Assembly (NCBI RefSeq): GCF_004343705.1
Contig: NZ_SKFH01000010.1
Span: 62,001-126,000, forward strand
Reading direction: 5' to 3'
DNA from: Flaviaesturariibacter aridisoli
Lineage (GTDB): Bacteria > Bacteroidota > Bacteroidia > Chitinophagales > Chitinophagaceae
Length of the DNA: 64,000 nt
The notes under the pieces were generated by a model. That model ran no database searches. It had not been told where the DNA came from and worked only from the letters and a program-made list of their open reading frames with translations. A program made the translations under genes and the position numbers. Shown piece by piece: positions 56,669 through 64,000 of the stretch. Numbering within the stretch: position 1 is the stretch's first letter; every line of letters begins with the position of its first letter.

Positions 56669-57265
56669 TTATTCCGCTTCGGCCACTACTTCTTTCACCT
56701 CTGGGATCATCCGCTTCATCATGCCTTCGATGCCGGCCTTCAGCGTGATCATCGAGGAGGGGCAGCCCGAGCAGGAGCCCTGCAGCATCAGGTTCACCAC
56801 GCCTTCCTTGTAGCTTTTGAACTGGATGGCGCCGCCGTCCATTTCCACGGCCGGCTTTACGTAGTTCTCCAGCAGTTCCTTCACGCGCTTCACCACGTCG
56901 TCGTCGTCGGCCGCCACCTCGTTGGAGCTCTGGGGCACCACGTTGGCGAGCTCGTCTTCATTCACCACGGCCTTGCCTTCCTCGAGGTATTCCTTCAGAA
57001 ACTGGCGGATGCTGGGGATGACGTCGGCCCAATCGGTGTCGGGCGTCTTGGTGAGCGTTACAAAGTTAGAAGCGATGAATACCGCGCGGATGAAGGGGAA
57101 GCCGAACAGCTCGGTAGCGAGCGGCGAAGGCTTGGCGCTTTCCACGTCGGGGAAGTCGATGCTTTTGCCGGGATACAAAAGCTTGTTGGCCACAAACTTC
57201 ATTGTTTCCGGGTTGGGGGTCATCTCGGTATATATGCTGATAATGGGATTGCCGGTCTTGATCAT
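56669..57265 (-). CDS. NFU1-like iron-sulfur scaffold/carrier protein
   Basis: Protein of 198 aa. An N-terminal Nfu_N domain (residues about 10-95, MTPNPETMKFVANKLL) is followed by a NifU C-terminal domain (about 115-190) with VEMDGGAIQFKSY and the cluster-binding GSCSGCPSSMITLK. It receives and passes on [4Fe-4S] clusters to target proteins, for which the Fe-S-rich respiratory subunits and others in this genome are candidates. It is a single-gene unit diverging from the M28 gene. Confidence 0.93.
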   Translation of the reverse strand: MIKTGNPIISIYTEMTPNPETMKFVANKLLYPGKSIDFPDVESAKPSPLATELFGFPFIRAVFIASNFVTLTKTPDTDWADVIPSIRQFLKEYLEEGKAVVNEDELANVVPQSSNEVAADDDDVVKRVKELLENYVKPAVEMDGGAIQFKSYKEGVVNLMLQGSCSGCPSSMITLKAGIEGMMKRMIPEVKEVVAEAE

Positions 57266-57379
57266 AACGATTGCTTTACGCGGCGAAATTACGCAAGAAT
57301 CATGCGGGAAATGTTACGCAAATGGGAAAAGACAAGCCCTTTACAAGGCCGTACCTTAGAAGTACCCAAACCCTCGACC

Positions 57380-58978
57380 ATGCTCCGTTTCCTTCTCCCA
57401 CCGATTTTTGCCGCTTCTGCCGCCGCCGCACAGCAGGCAGGCCCGTCTGCCCTAGCTTTTGTGCCGTCGGACCCGTCCGCCGTCGCCTTGGTGCCGTCGG
57501 ACCCGTCCGCCGTAGCCCTGGCGAAGGCGGATACGATCCCCGACGCCGTCGTAGCCATCGCGCGCAGCACACCGGCCGCCGAACTCCGCCGGCAACTCTT
57601 TGCACTGGCCGCCCCGGGCATGGAAGGCCGCCGCATGGCCACCCGCGGCGATTCGGCCGCCGCGCGCTACGTGGCCACCCGCTTTACCGAGCTGCGCCTC
57701 GCCCCGCCGAGCCACCGCGGCTACTACCAGCCCATCACCGCCCGCCGCCGCACCCGCTCGGCCACCCTCACGCTCGGCAACCGCCGCTATGCCTGGGGCG
57801 ACGGCTGGAACGTCTACCCACGTACCGACTCGCTGCAGCTGCGCAACGCGCCCATCGTGTGGGCCGGCGCCGACAGCACCTTCAGCTTCCTGGGCCGCCG
57901 GCAGGCCACCGACCTGGAGGGAACAGTGGTGCTGCTGCCCGGAACGCCCTTCCGCCTCGGCCAGTTCGACCGGCTCGACAGCGCCGAATCGATCCTGAAG
58001 GACCACGGCGCCGCCGCCGTTCTGTGGACCGACTCGCTCGTGGCAAAGGCGCTCCGGAGGCGCGAGGCCTTCGCTTTCCTGCCCGAATACGAAGCCCGCC
58101 TGGACGACCAGAACCCTTCCACCGGTTTTACCGAGATCGGCCTGCTGCCGGCGCTGATGGCGCGCCTGTTGTCCGGCGAAAGCGGCTTAAGCGTAGACAG
58201 CAGCGGAACCATCTCCGGCCCGCGGGCGCTCGAAACCTTTCCCCTGCAGGCAACGCTCAGCCTCGAAGTACACGCAACGTATAGTGAAGAAACGGCGCCC
58301 AACGTACTGGGCGTGCTGCGCGGCAACGACCCGGATGCGTCCTGTATCGTGGTGACCGCCCACCGCGACCACGACGGGATCAACGGAAAAACGCTTTATC
58401 CCGGCGCCGTAGACAATGCAAGCGGTACGGTGGCGCTGATCCAGCTGGCCAATATGATGCAGCAGGCGGCCCGCGCCGGGCATCGCCCGCGGCGCACGAT
58501 CGTGTTCGCCTCCGTTACCGGCGAGGAGCGTGGCCTTCTTGGCTCGGCATGGTATACCGACCACCCGGCGATCCCCATCGCAAAGACGCGGGCCGTACTC
58601 AACATCGACATGCTCGGGCGCGTGGATACGTTTTACAGGAACCGCCGCGCCGACAGCAATTACGTGTATGTACTGGTAGAAGATTCCGCCCGCATCGGTC
58701 TCCTCGAAGACTTGCGGTCCGCCAATGCCGTCTTCAACGCGCTCCACCTCGACGACCGCTACAAGCGCCCCCCGGGCTACCAGCGTATGCTCCGCGGCTC
58801 CGACCACTACCCGTTCTTTCTGAAGAAGATCCCGTTTGTGTATTTCGCCACCGGCTTCAGTGATGACTACCACCAGCCCACCGATACCCCCGACCGGATC
58901 AACTACGACCTGCTGACGAAGCAAACGCAGCTCGCCTTCCTGACCCTCTGGAATATGGCCAACAGCCCGGGACGATGA
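57380..58978 (+). CDS. exported M28 family peptidase with PA-like insertion
   Basis: Protein of 532 aa with a signal peptide (LRFLLPPIFAASAAAAQQ). It has the bi-zinc peptidase core: ligands in AHRDHDG (Tyr of the usual AHYDH replaced by Arg), GAVDNASGTVAL, TGEERGLLGS with the catalytic Glu, NIDMLGR and GSDHYPFFLK. A protease-associated-like domain lies at about 130-280. Near the N-terminus a 30-bp sequence is duplicated in tandem (VPSDPSAVAL twice). It probably trims peptides in the periplasm. A phrase ATATCGAATATCGAAC follows the stop. Confidence 0.87.
   Translation: MLRFLLPPIFAASAAAAQQAGPSALAFVPSDPSAVALVPSDPSAVALAKADTIPDAVVAIARSTPAAELRRQLFALAAPGMEGRRMATRGDSAAARYVATRFTELRLAPPSHRGYYQPITARRRTRSATLTLGNRRYAWGDGWNVYPRTDSLQLRNAPIVWAGADSTFSFLGRRQATDLEGTVVLLPGTPFRLGQFDRLDSAESILKDHGAAAVLWTDSLVAKALRRREAFAFLPEYEARLDDQNPSTGFTEIGLLPALMARLLSGESGLSVDSSGTISGPRALETFPLQATLSLEVHATYSEETAPNVLGVLRGNDPDASCIVVTAHRDHDGINGKTLYPGAVDNASGTVALIQLANMMQQAARAGHRPRRTIVFASVTGEERGLLGSAWYTDHPAIPIAKTRAVLNIDMLGRVDTFYRNRRADSNYVYVLVEDSARIGLLEDLRSANAVFNALHLDDRYKRPPGYQRMLRGSDHYPFFLKKIPFVYFATGFSDDYHQPTDTPDRINYDLLTKQTQLAFLTLWNMANSPGR
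57461..57520 (+). repeat. 30-bp tandem duplication inside the M28 gene
   Basis: Two units of 30 bp starting GTGCCGTCGGACCCGTCCGC, differing at three positions, in frame (10 residues each). Confidence 0.9.
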
Positions 58979-59074
58979 GGGCATATCGAATATCGAACAA
59001 GGAGCAAAGAAGGTTGAACAGGGAAGGAGTTCGTTCCTTCTTTATCAGGCATTCGCTGGCCGCAATTGTTGATA

Positions 59075-59917
59075 CTAGAACGTGTATTTGACACCTGCCG
59101 TTACATACAGCAGCTCCTTGCCGTATTCGCCGGCCAGCAGGTTCTGCGGCGCCACGTAAGCAGGCGTCAGCAGCAGCATCCAATGCTGGCGCACGAAGAT
59201 GAGCGGCACACTTGCTTCCAGGGAAAGCAGCGTGAAGCGCCGGGCCGTTTCGGTTACCGTAGAACTACTGCCCCCGCCATTGCCGGGCAGCGGCAGGGGA
59301 AAGGAGTTGTTGCCTTCATTCTTGCGGGTATACGTGCGGCTGAACTGCTGCGTGCCACCGTTTACCGTCAGCGACGGATCGATGACAAAGAGGTTCTTGC
59401 CGCGCCGGATCCGCACGAGGTGGTCGATGCCCGCGGTGGCGCCGAAATCGGTGGCACTGCTGAATTTGACGTCGGCGCCCAGCGTTACATTGAGCCCCTT
59501 GCGCAGCCGCGTGAAGGAAGCCCCGGCCTGCGCCTTCAGTGCCGATTGCACGAGGCGTGCTTCTTCCGTGTAAAAGGGCTTCAGCGCATAAGCCGCGGCG
59601 ATCCACTTCTTCGTCACCTTCTGGTAGCCGATAGTGGATACGGAGCCGGCATATTGCACCGCCTGCCCCGGGTTGCTGACGAAAATGGGCGCGGCGTTTA
59701 CGTAGAAATTCGGGGTGACCCAAAACTCCGCCATCGGGAAGAAGCCGCTGCCGGGAACACTGTCGGTGCGGCCGTAATAATGGAGGCTGCTCAGGTAGTT
59801 GACGGAAAGCTTGAACTGCGGCTTCGGTCTTGTGCTGTCGGTGCGGGCAGTGCTGTCGGTTTGCGCAGCTACGCCAAGACTCAGCGCCGACAGCGCGAGA
59901 AGAAGAAATGATTTCAT
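59075..59917 (-). CDS. exported outer-membrane beta-barrel-like protein
   Basis: Protein of 280 aa with a signal peptide (SFLLLALSALSLGVAAQT). The mature protein consists of amphipathic strands with many Tyr, Gly and Asn (FKLSVNYLSSLHYYG, KKWIAAAYALKPFYTEEARL) and ends in the aromatic strand ELLYVTAGVKYTF with a terminal Phe, a typical outer-membrane targeting end. No closer family is recognised. The ATG at 59917 was chosen for the signal peptide; the open frame upstream only translates a GAGAACGAGA repeat. Confidence 0.75.
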   Translation of the reverse strand: MKSFLLLALSALSLGVAAQTDSTARTDSTRPKPQFKLSVNYLSSLHYYGRTDSVPGSGFFPMAEFWVTPNFYVNAAPIFVSNPGQAVQYAGSVSTIGYQKVTKKWIAAAYALKPFYTEEARLVQSALKAQAGASFTRLRKGLNVTLGADVKFSSATDFGATAGIDHLVRIRRGKNLFVIDPSLTVNGGTQQFSRTYTRKNEGNNSFPLPLPGNGGGSSSTVTETARRFTLLSLEASVPLIFVRQHWMLLLTPAYVAPQNLLAGEYGKELLYVTAGVKYTF

Positions 59918-59929
59918 ACGCGAGGGGTT

Positions 59930-60012
59930 GAACGGAGAGATGAGAACGAGTGAAAGAGAGAAAGAGAGAACGAGAGAACGAGAGAACAAGAGAACGAGAG
60001 AACGAGAAAAAG
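59930..60012. repeat. GAGAGAACGA tandem repeat
   Basis: Degenerate units of GAGAACGAGAGAACGAGAGA upstream of the beta-barrel gene start and beyond the terminator of the Ala-rich gene. Confidence 0.85.
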
Positions 60013-60046
60013 AAGAGCGCGCCTTTACAGGCGCGCTCTTAAATGA
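60013..60046 (-). terminator. terminator of the Ala-rich protein gene
   Basis: AAGAGCGCGCC, loop of six, GGCGCGCTCTT, with CTTTTTC following on the minus strand. Confidence 0.85.
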
Positions 60047-60053
60047 GGTTGCC

Positions 60054-60809
60054 TTAGTGCTTCACCTTCACTTTGCCGGAAGCCTGCACATCGGCGCTGC
60101 CGTTGACAGCGAACTTCTGCGAAGCGTGGGCTTTGGCTTTCTCCGAAGCGTGCACGGCGCCCTGCGCTTTGGCGCGGGTTTCGGTCTTCACCTTTGTGCC
60201 GGCGGCGGCGCTTTTCTGCTTCGTCTTTTGCACAGCGTCGGCGCCTTGCTGCTGCACTTTGACCTTTACCTTGTCGCCTTCGGTGCGGGCGCCGCCCACG
60301 GCCTGGCTGCCGTTCACGCGCACATCGGCTCCCGTGTTAAGGTTCGCGGAAGCGTCGGTTGCCGTACCAACAACAGCGGAATTCTCGTTGGCGTGTGCCT
60401 TTGCCTGCTCGGACGCGTGCGTGGATGCCTGTGCGTTGACGCGGGCGCCGGCCTGTACATCGGCTGCATGAGTAGCCGTTTGCGCGGCCTGAGTAGCAGT
60501 GGCGCCCACGGTGCCGGCAGCAGCGCCTTTTACATCAACAACCTTGGTGGCGGCGGCGGAAGCGGCGGCCTGTGTAGCAGCACCTGCAGATGCGGCCGTT
60601 GCAGTAGTGGCGCGTGTTGCAGCCGAAGCGGCATTGGCTGCGCCCGCCGTGGCCGACGTGGCGGCCTGCGTGGCGGCGGCGCTGTTCACCGATCCGCGCA
60701 CGGCGGCGTTGGTGCTGTTGGTTACCGTGGCGCCGATCTGGGCAAAGGTGGAAGTGGCGCCGCCGAATGCGAGGGCCACGAGGAGAACGGATTGCTTGGA
60801 AAGTTTCAT
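60054..60809 (-). CDS. exported Ala/Thr-rich low-complexity protein
   Basis: Protein of 251 aa with a signal peptide (LLVALAFGGATSTFAQ). The mature part is mostly Ala, Thr, Gly, Val and Ser in a near-repetitive, probably helical pattern (AATSATAGAANAASAATRAT), turning to Lys- and Gln-containing segments at the C-terminus (KVKVQQQGADAVQKTKQKS). No enzyme motif and no family are recognised. The absence of aromatic residues argues against a barrel; a structural or cell-surface role is possible. A promoter is not obvious, but the gene has a clean terminator. Confidence 0.65.
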   Translation of the reverse strand: MKLSKQSVLLVALAFGGATSTFAQIGATVTNSTNAAVRGSVNSAAATQAATSATAGAANAASAATRATTATAASAGAATQAAASAAATKVVDVKGAAAGTVGATATQAAQTATHAADVQAGARVNAQASTHASEQAKAHANENSAVVGTATDASANLNTGADVRVNGSQAVGGARTEGDKVKVKVQQQGADAVQKTKQKSAAAGTKVKTETRAKAQGAVHASEKAKAHASQKFAVNGSADVQASGKVKVKH

Positions 60810-60982
60810 ACGTTAGGGTTTTGCCCAGCCGTAAGAGAAATCTGTGCCAGAAATTATTTACGCCTCCCGACGCGAAAGAAAAGCGAAAGCGGCTACAGTT
60901 CATACAAAGGAAAAAGCAGTCCCTGATACCACTCCCTTTCCGCAACACCCATTGTGCTAGTTTAGTAGGGCAAATCGTTCCT

Positions 60983-62440
60983 ATGCGTTTCTTCCTGTCT
61001 GCCTTCCTGCTTGTTCTCGCGGGCCAGCTCCGCGCCCAGTCCATCCCGGATTCGCTCACACCCGCGCAGGTGCGCGAGGACCTCGACTTCGTGGTCCGCA
61101 CCATCGAGAGCATGCACCCCGATCCCTGGCACGCCATCAGCCGCGCGCACTTTTACCGGCTGCGCGATTCGCTGGCCGCATCGGTGCAGTATCCGGTGGG
61201 CTCCGAAGAAGCTTACCCGCTCGTGGCGCGCCTCTGCGCCGCGCTCGACGAAGGCCACACGCACGCCTGGCCGACCCCGCTCAGCAAGAAGATCATCGAT
61301 GGAAAGATCCCCGTATTCCCGGTGCTGCTGGGCCCGGCGTCAGAGGCCGGGTTTCCCGTACTTAAAGACCTGGGCGGAGATAGCGCCCTTCGCCCCGGCG
61401 ATCGCATCACGGCCATCAACGGGCAAAGCACCGCCCACCTGTTCGCCCGCTTCCTCCGCTTTTACGGCGGCATGGATGCCTGGCGACGCTCGCGCCTGCA
61501 GAACGACCTGCTGGTGCTCTTACAGGCCAACGGCATCCACGCGCCCTACATCATCCGCTACGTGCGCAATGGCCGCAGCGGCACCGTTCAGCGCAGCGCC
61601 CTCCGCTACGCCGAATTCAAGGCGCGCCGCGACGCATTCCGGAAAACCAGGGTGCAGCCGAAGCAGGCAGACTATTCCTTCGAGCGCCTTCCCGGGTCCA
61701 TAGGGCTGCTGAACGTAAACACGATGGAAGGCGACCCGCAGGCCTTCCTGAAATTCCTGGAAGACACGTTCACCGTGCTGCAGCAACAACCGGTGAAAGG
61801 ACTCGTGATCGACCTCCGCCGCAACGGCGGCGGCAACTCGCTGTTCGGGTGGTACCTCCTCAACTTCATCACGTCGAAGCCGCTGCGGATGTCGGGCGAC
61901 GTTTATTGGAAAATGAGCCCGCAGGTACGCGACTGGTACCGCGGCCTCGACTCCGCCCGGCGAAGTGGGCCCGATTCGGCTAAGTGGGCCCGCTACCTCG
62001 CTCACGCGGACGGCGATATCATTGTGCTGCCGGCCAGCGCGCCGGAAGCGCCCGAAGCCAACGCGCTGCGCTTTGAAGGGCCGGTGGCGGTGCTCATCGG
62101 GCCGCACACCTTTTCGAGCGCCAACATGACGGCCGCTACCATCAGCGACTACCACCTGGCCACGCTCATTGGCGAACCAACGGGCGAGCCCGCCAACGAT
62201 TACGGCGAAGTGCTCTACTTCGATACACCCAATGCCCGTGTCAACTTCGGCTCCTGCACCAAGCTGTTCACGCGGCCCAACGGCAACCGCACCGACAACA
62301 ACCCGGTGCTGCCGGATATTTCCGTGAAGACCGTTCCCGGCGCTACCGGCGATGCGGTGCTCGAAGCGGCGCAGCGGTGGATACGGCACGGCAAACCCGA
62401 CCGCACGCTCGGGAGCAAAAGAAGGACGCGCATCGGCTGA
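60983..62440 (+). CDS. exported S41 family peptidase (tail-specific protease-like)
   Basis: Protein of 485 aa with a signal peptide (FFLSAFLLVLAGQLRAQS). A PDZ-like region lies near 140-170 (LRPGDRITAINGQSTAHL). The peptidase core has GLVIDLRRNGGGN and GPHTFSSANMTAA with the catalytic Ser; the Lys dyad partner is not obvious. Members cleave peptides in the periplasm or act as non-proteolytic binders. The TAGTTTAG and GGGCAAA sequences upstream of the ATG form a weak promoter. The start at 60983 begins the signal peptide; the longer open frame overlaps the Ala-rich gene on the other strand. Confidence 0.83.
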   Translation: MRFFLSAFLLVLAGQLRAQSIPDSLTPAQVREDLDFVVRTIESMHPDPWHAISRAHFYRLRDSLAASVQYPVGSEEAYPLVARLCAALDEGHTHAWPTPLSKKIIDGKIPVFPVLLGPASEAGFPVLKDLGGDSALRPGDRITAINGQSTAHLFARFLRFYGGMDAWRRSRLQNDLLVLLQANGIHAPYIIRYVRNGRSGTVQRSALRYAEFKARRDAFRKTRVQPKQADYSFERLPGSIGLLNVNTMEGDPQAFLKFLEDTFTVLQQQPVKGLVIDLRRNGGGNSLFGWYLLNFITSKPLRMSGDVYWKMSPQVRDWYRGLDSARRSGPDSAKWARYLAHADGDIIVLPASAPEAPEANALRFEGPVAVLIGPHTFSSANMTAATISDYHLATLIGEPTGEPANDYGEVLYFDTPNARVNFGSCTKLFTRPNGNRTDNNPVLPDISVKTVPGATGDAVLEAAQRWIRHGKPDRTLGSKRRTRIG

Positions 62441-62523
62441 GCGGGTTTGCTTTGAAGGTAATCAACGCCGCCAGAAACGTGCAGGTCTGCGGGCCGGCGG
62501 CGCGGGCGGCGGGATGAGCGGCG

Positions 62524-62991
62524 TCAGGGCCGCTCCGGCACCGGCTCGCGGAGCGCTATGGTATCCACCGCAGGCAGGCGTTCGGCGCCGCTTATCGTGC
62601 GGGGCTTTTCCGGTGTTTTGAGCCGCGAAAGCGTGTAGGTGAATTCCGGCATCGGCGCCCGCCGTACCCATTCAAAGTAGGTGGTCCATTCGTAGGTACC
62701 CCGCGGCGCCACGGTATCGATCACCGGGAAGGAAGCGCGGCAGACGACGCGCGGGCGGTGCTGCCATTGCTTTACGTTCCAGTGCAGGCCGTGGGCGAAG
62801 CTGCAGCTGCGGCGCAGGAAATGGAGCACCGAATCGCTCCCGTTGTGCAGGCGGAAGCGCACCCGCAGGTAGCCGGGCCGGCCCGACAGCGTATCGATCG
62901 TATACGAAAAGCGATACGCGGAAGTGGGTGGTTGCTGGGCGCGCAGCACAGCGGAAGAAAGGAGCAGCAGGAATAAAATGAGGATGCGCAT
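62524..62991 (-). CDS. exported hypothetical protein
   Basis: Protein of 155 aa with a signal peptide (LILFLLLLSSAVLRAQQ). The mature protein is a beta-rich domain (RFSYTIDTLSGRPGYLRVRF, HNGSDSVLHFLRRSCSFAHG, TYEWTTYFEWVRR), an immunoglobulin-like pattern with two Cys. No family is recognised. It is convergent with the S41 gene and diverges from the DUF1415 gene. Confidence 0.6.
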   Translation of the reverse strand: MRILILFLLLLSSAVLRAQQPPTSAYRFSYTIDTLSGRPGYLRVRFRLHNGSDSVLHFLRRSCSFAHGLHWNVKQWQHRPRVVCRASFPVIDTVAPRGTYEWTTYFEWVRRAPMPEFTYTLSRLKTPEKPRTISGAERLPAVDTIALREPVPERP

Positions 62992-63059
62992 GGGTAGAGC
63001 AAGTTAGCACGGGAATGGATGCAGCGCGTGGGTGCGCAACGCCATGCCGCCCATTGCGC

Positions 63060-63067
63060 TACCTTTA
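63060..63067 (+). promoter_or_regulatory. -7 box for the DUF1415 gene
   Basis: TACCTTTA, one mismatch from TAnnTTTG, 5 bp before the TTG start; leaderless or nearly so. Confidence 0.45.
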
Positions 63068-63072
63068 CTTTC

Positions 63073-63618
63073 TTGAACACTGACCCAAACAAGTTCATCG
63101 CCCAGACCAAAAAGTGGATCGTCGACGTTGTCGTAGGCTGCAACTTCTGCCCCTTTGCCCTTCGCGAGGTAAAGCGCGATAGTATCCGCTTTGAAGTGGT
63201 CGGTGGCAACAAGCCGGCGGTGCTGTCGGCGCTCCGGCAAGCGCTGGCGAAAATGGATGGTGCGCCGGAGGTCGAAACGATGTTCCTCATCCTGCCGCAG
63301 CACTTCGGGCGCTTTTCCGACTACCTCAAGCTGGTGGACGCTGCCGAAGCTTCCCTGCGCAAAAATGGCTACGAAGGTGTGTACCAGGTAGCGTCTTTTC
63401 ATCCCGACTACTTCTTTGCCGGCAGTCGCCCCGACGATGCCGCCAACTATACCAACCGGTCGCCGTGGCCGATGCTGCATCTTCTTCGCGAAGAAAGCGT
63501 CAGCCGTGCCGTCGACTCCTACCCCGACCCGATGAAGATCCCCGAACGCAACACGCTGTTCGCCCGCACCAAGGGGCTCGAATACATGCAACGCCTGTGG
63601 GCGGCGTGCCGGGAGTAA
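63073..63618 (+). CDS. DUF1415 family protein
   Basis: Protein of 181 aa matching DUF1415, found across Proteobacteria and Bacteroidota. Landmarks are KWIVDVVVGCNFCPFALREV with Cys-x-x-Cys, then LILPQHFGRFSDYLKLVDAA, YQVASFHPDYFFAGSRPDDA and NRSPWPMLHLLREESV. The function is unknown; the conserved Cys pair suggests metal or redox chemistry. The start is a TTG at 63073, with a promoter box just before; upstream in-frame residues are not conserved. Its stop is followed by a GGTTTTGAAGG phrase. Confidence 0.87.
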   Translation: MNTDPNKFIAQTKKWIVDVVVGCNFCPFALREVKRDSIRFEVVGGNKPAVLSALRQALAKMDGAPEVETMFLILPQHFGRFSDYLKLVDAAEASLRKNGYEGVYQVASFHPDYFFAGSRPDDAANYTNRSPWPMLHLLREESVSRAVDSYPDPMKIPERNTLFARTKGLEYMQRLWAACRE

Positions 63619-63619
63619 A

Positions 63620-63660
63620 TGGTTTTGAAGGTTTTGGCGGGTTTTGAAGATTCTGAGAAG
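63620..63660 (+). repeat. GGTTTTGAAGG repeat after DUF1415 gene
   Basis: TGGTTTTGAAGGTTTTGGCGG then GTTTTGAAG, starting 2 bases after the stop codon; same family as 14152 and 15717. Confidence 0.75.
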
Positions 63661-63715
63661 TTCAGGAGATGGAAGGGCACATACCCGTCGTTGGCGTTAC
63701 CCCGTTCACCCAAAC

Positions 63716-63745
63716 AAAAAGCCCCGGGGCCGATACCACCGGGGC
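63716..63745 (-). terminator. terminator of the partial gene at the window end
   Basis: GCCCCGG, loop of 11 bases, CCGGGGC followed on the minus strand by TTTTTG. About 40 bp beyond the stop at 63782. Confidence 0.75.
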
Positions 63746-63781
63746 GATGACAAAAAATCACTGCGGAAACAAGAAGCGATG

Positions 63782-64000
63782 TTAGACGGCCGGCGTCGCG
63801 GGCTGTTCGAGCGAGCTATGCCGGTGGGCGTCGAGTATGGTATGATCGATAAAGTCGCGCACACGGTCGGTATCGTCAATGCATTCGATTGTGAGTTGCA
63901 AGAGGGCTTTGAACAGGACGGTTTCGAGCTTTTTGCGGGCGGCATCGCGTTCGGTGCGGGAGCCGGCCAGCTTGCCTTCGGCGGCATTTTGCGCCGCACG
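63782..64000 (-). CDS. C-terminal part of an unidentified gene (5' end beyond window)
   Basis: Continuous open frame without start inside the window, giving the last 72 residues before a TAA: a Lys/Arg/Ala-rich helix (KLAGSRTERDAARKKLETVL) followed by a second helix (ALLQLTIECIDDTDRVRDFI) and HTILDAHRHSS. This looks like a helical bundle or coiled coil. Codon use is GC-rich and a terminator follows, so it is probably a real gene. Family unknown. Confidence 0.6.
   Translation of the reverse strand, partial: RAAQNAAEGKLAGSRTERDAARKKLETVLFKALLQLTIECIDDTDRVRDFIDHTILDAHRHSSLEQPATPAV

Noticed and set aside
59918-59989. 24-residue N-terminal extension of the beta-barrel protein at 59075
   Set aside because: It only translates the GAGAACGAGA repeat; a normal signal peptide starts at the ATG at 59917.
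14152-63660. Telomere or replicon end
   Set aside because: GGGTTTTGA-like arrays are internal, short, in both orientations and linked to stop codons; nothing suggests a linear end.
63706-63999. Open frame of 97 codons at the right edge on the minus strand
   Set aside because: Pro/Ser/Lys/Arg-rich shadow; the neighbouring frame ending at 63782 has a helical protein pattern and a terminator at the right distance.

Overview
The window is about 64 kb of GC-rich chromosome from a member of the Bacteroidota, most likely a Chitinophagaceae-type bacterium (inference). The reasons are a complete alternative complex III plus aa3-oxidase gene set of the Bacteroidota type, TAnnTTTG-like promoter -7 boxes a few bases before start codons, almost no Shine-Dalgarno sequences, several TTG or GTG starts, and typical families such as DUF4369-TlpA, DUF6624, DUF2461, DUF1415 and GxxExxY. 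No rRNA, tRNA or CRISPR array was recognised.

Layout. 0-5.3 kb: an ECF sigma factor coupled to an unusual membrane/beta-barrel protein, then a chloramphenicol-acetyltransferase-like enzyme and small exported proteins. 5.3-11.8 kb: DNA metabolism (mutL, ligA) with a lipoprotein, an HNH endonuclease and a DUF6624 protein. 12-15.7 kb: a free-standing LuxR-type HTH protein and an arsenic cluster (arsR, arsM, aquaglyceroporin, metallophosphoesterase) with two visible ArsR-type operators. 16.1-18 kb: an AT-rich island with a HipA-like kinase and a DUF3037 protein, next to a large nested palindrome. 18-25 kb: DUF2461, GxxExxY and four-helix-bundle proteins (the last two flanked by inverted repeats), a short-chain dehydrogenase, asd, and a large exported lamin-tail protein.

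25-41.6 kb (minus strand) is a respiratory block: actA-actB-actC-actD-actE-actF, then coxB-coxA-ctaB, two subunit III genes, subunit IV, sco and DUF420. It encodes the menaquinol:cytochrome c oxidoreductase, its partner aa3 oxidase, haem O synthesis and CuA assembly. A terminator-like hairpin separates the act and cox halves. 41.8-48.5 kb (plus): purN, a response regulator, a glycosyltransferase fused to a decayed sugar-phosphotransferase, a GH3-family protein, a LysE-type transporter and mtgA.

48.7-53.2 kb (minus) is a tight four-gene operon: ABC ATPase, an ABC permease fused to DUF4369 and a TlpA thioredoxin, pnuC, and a NadR-like nucleoside kinase. It links a possible efflux or thiol-redox function to NAD-precursor salvage. 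53.3-64 kb: an AI-2E-type permease, a transglutaminase-like protein, an M23 lipoprotein, Nfu, M28 and S41 peptidases, outer-membrane and Ala-rich exported proteins, DUF1415, and the 3' end of an unidentified gene.

The most unusual feature lies between the genes. Many intergenic regions start, at or just after the stop codon, with a short degenerate tandem phrase read in the sense of the gene. The reverse complement of the same phrase often closes the far end of the region. At least nine different phrases occur in the window, together with three copies of a long palindromic element containing CATTGCGAG.
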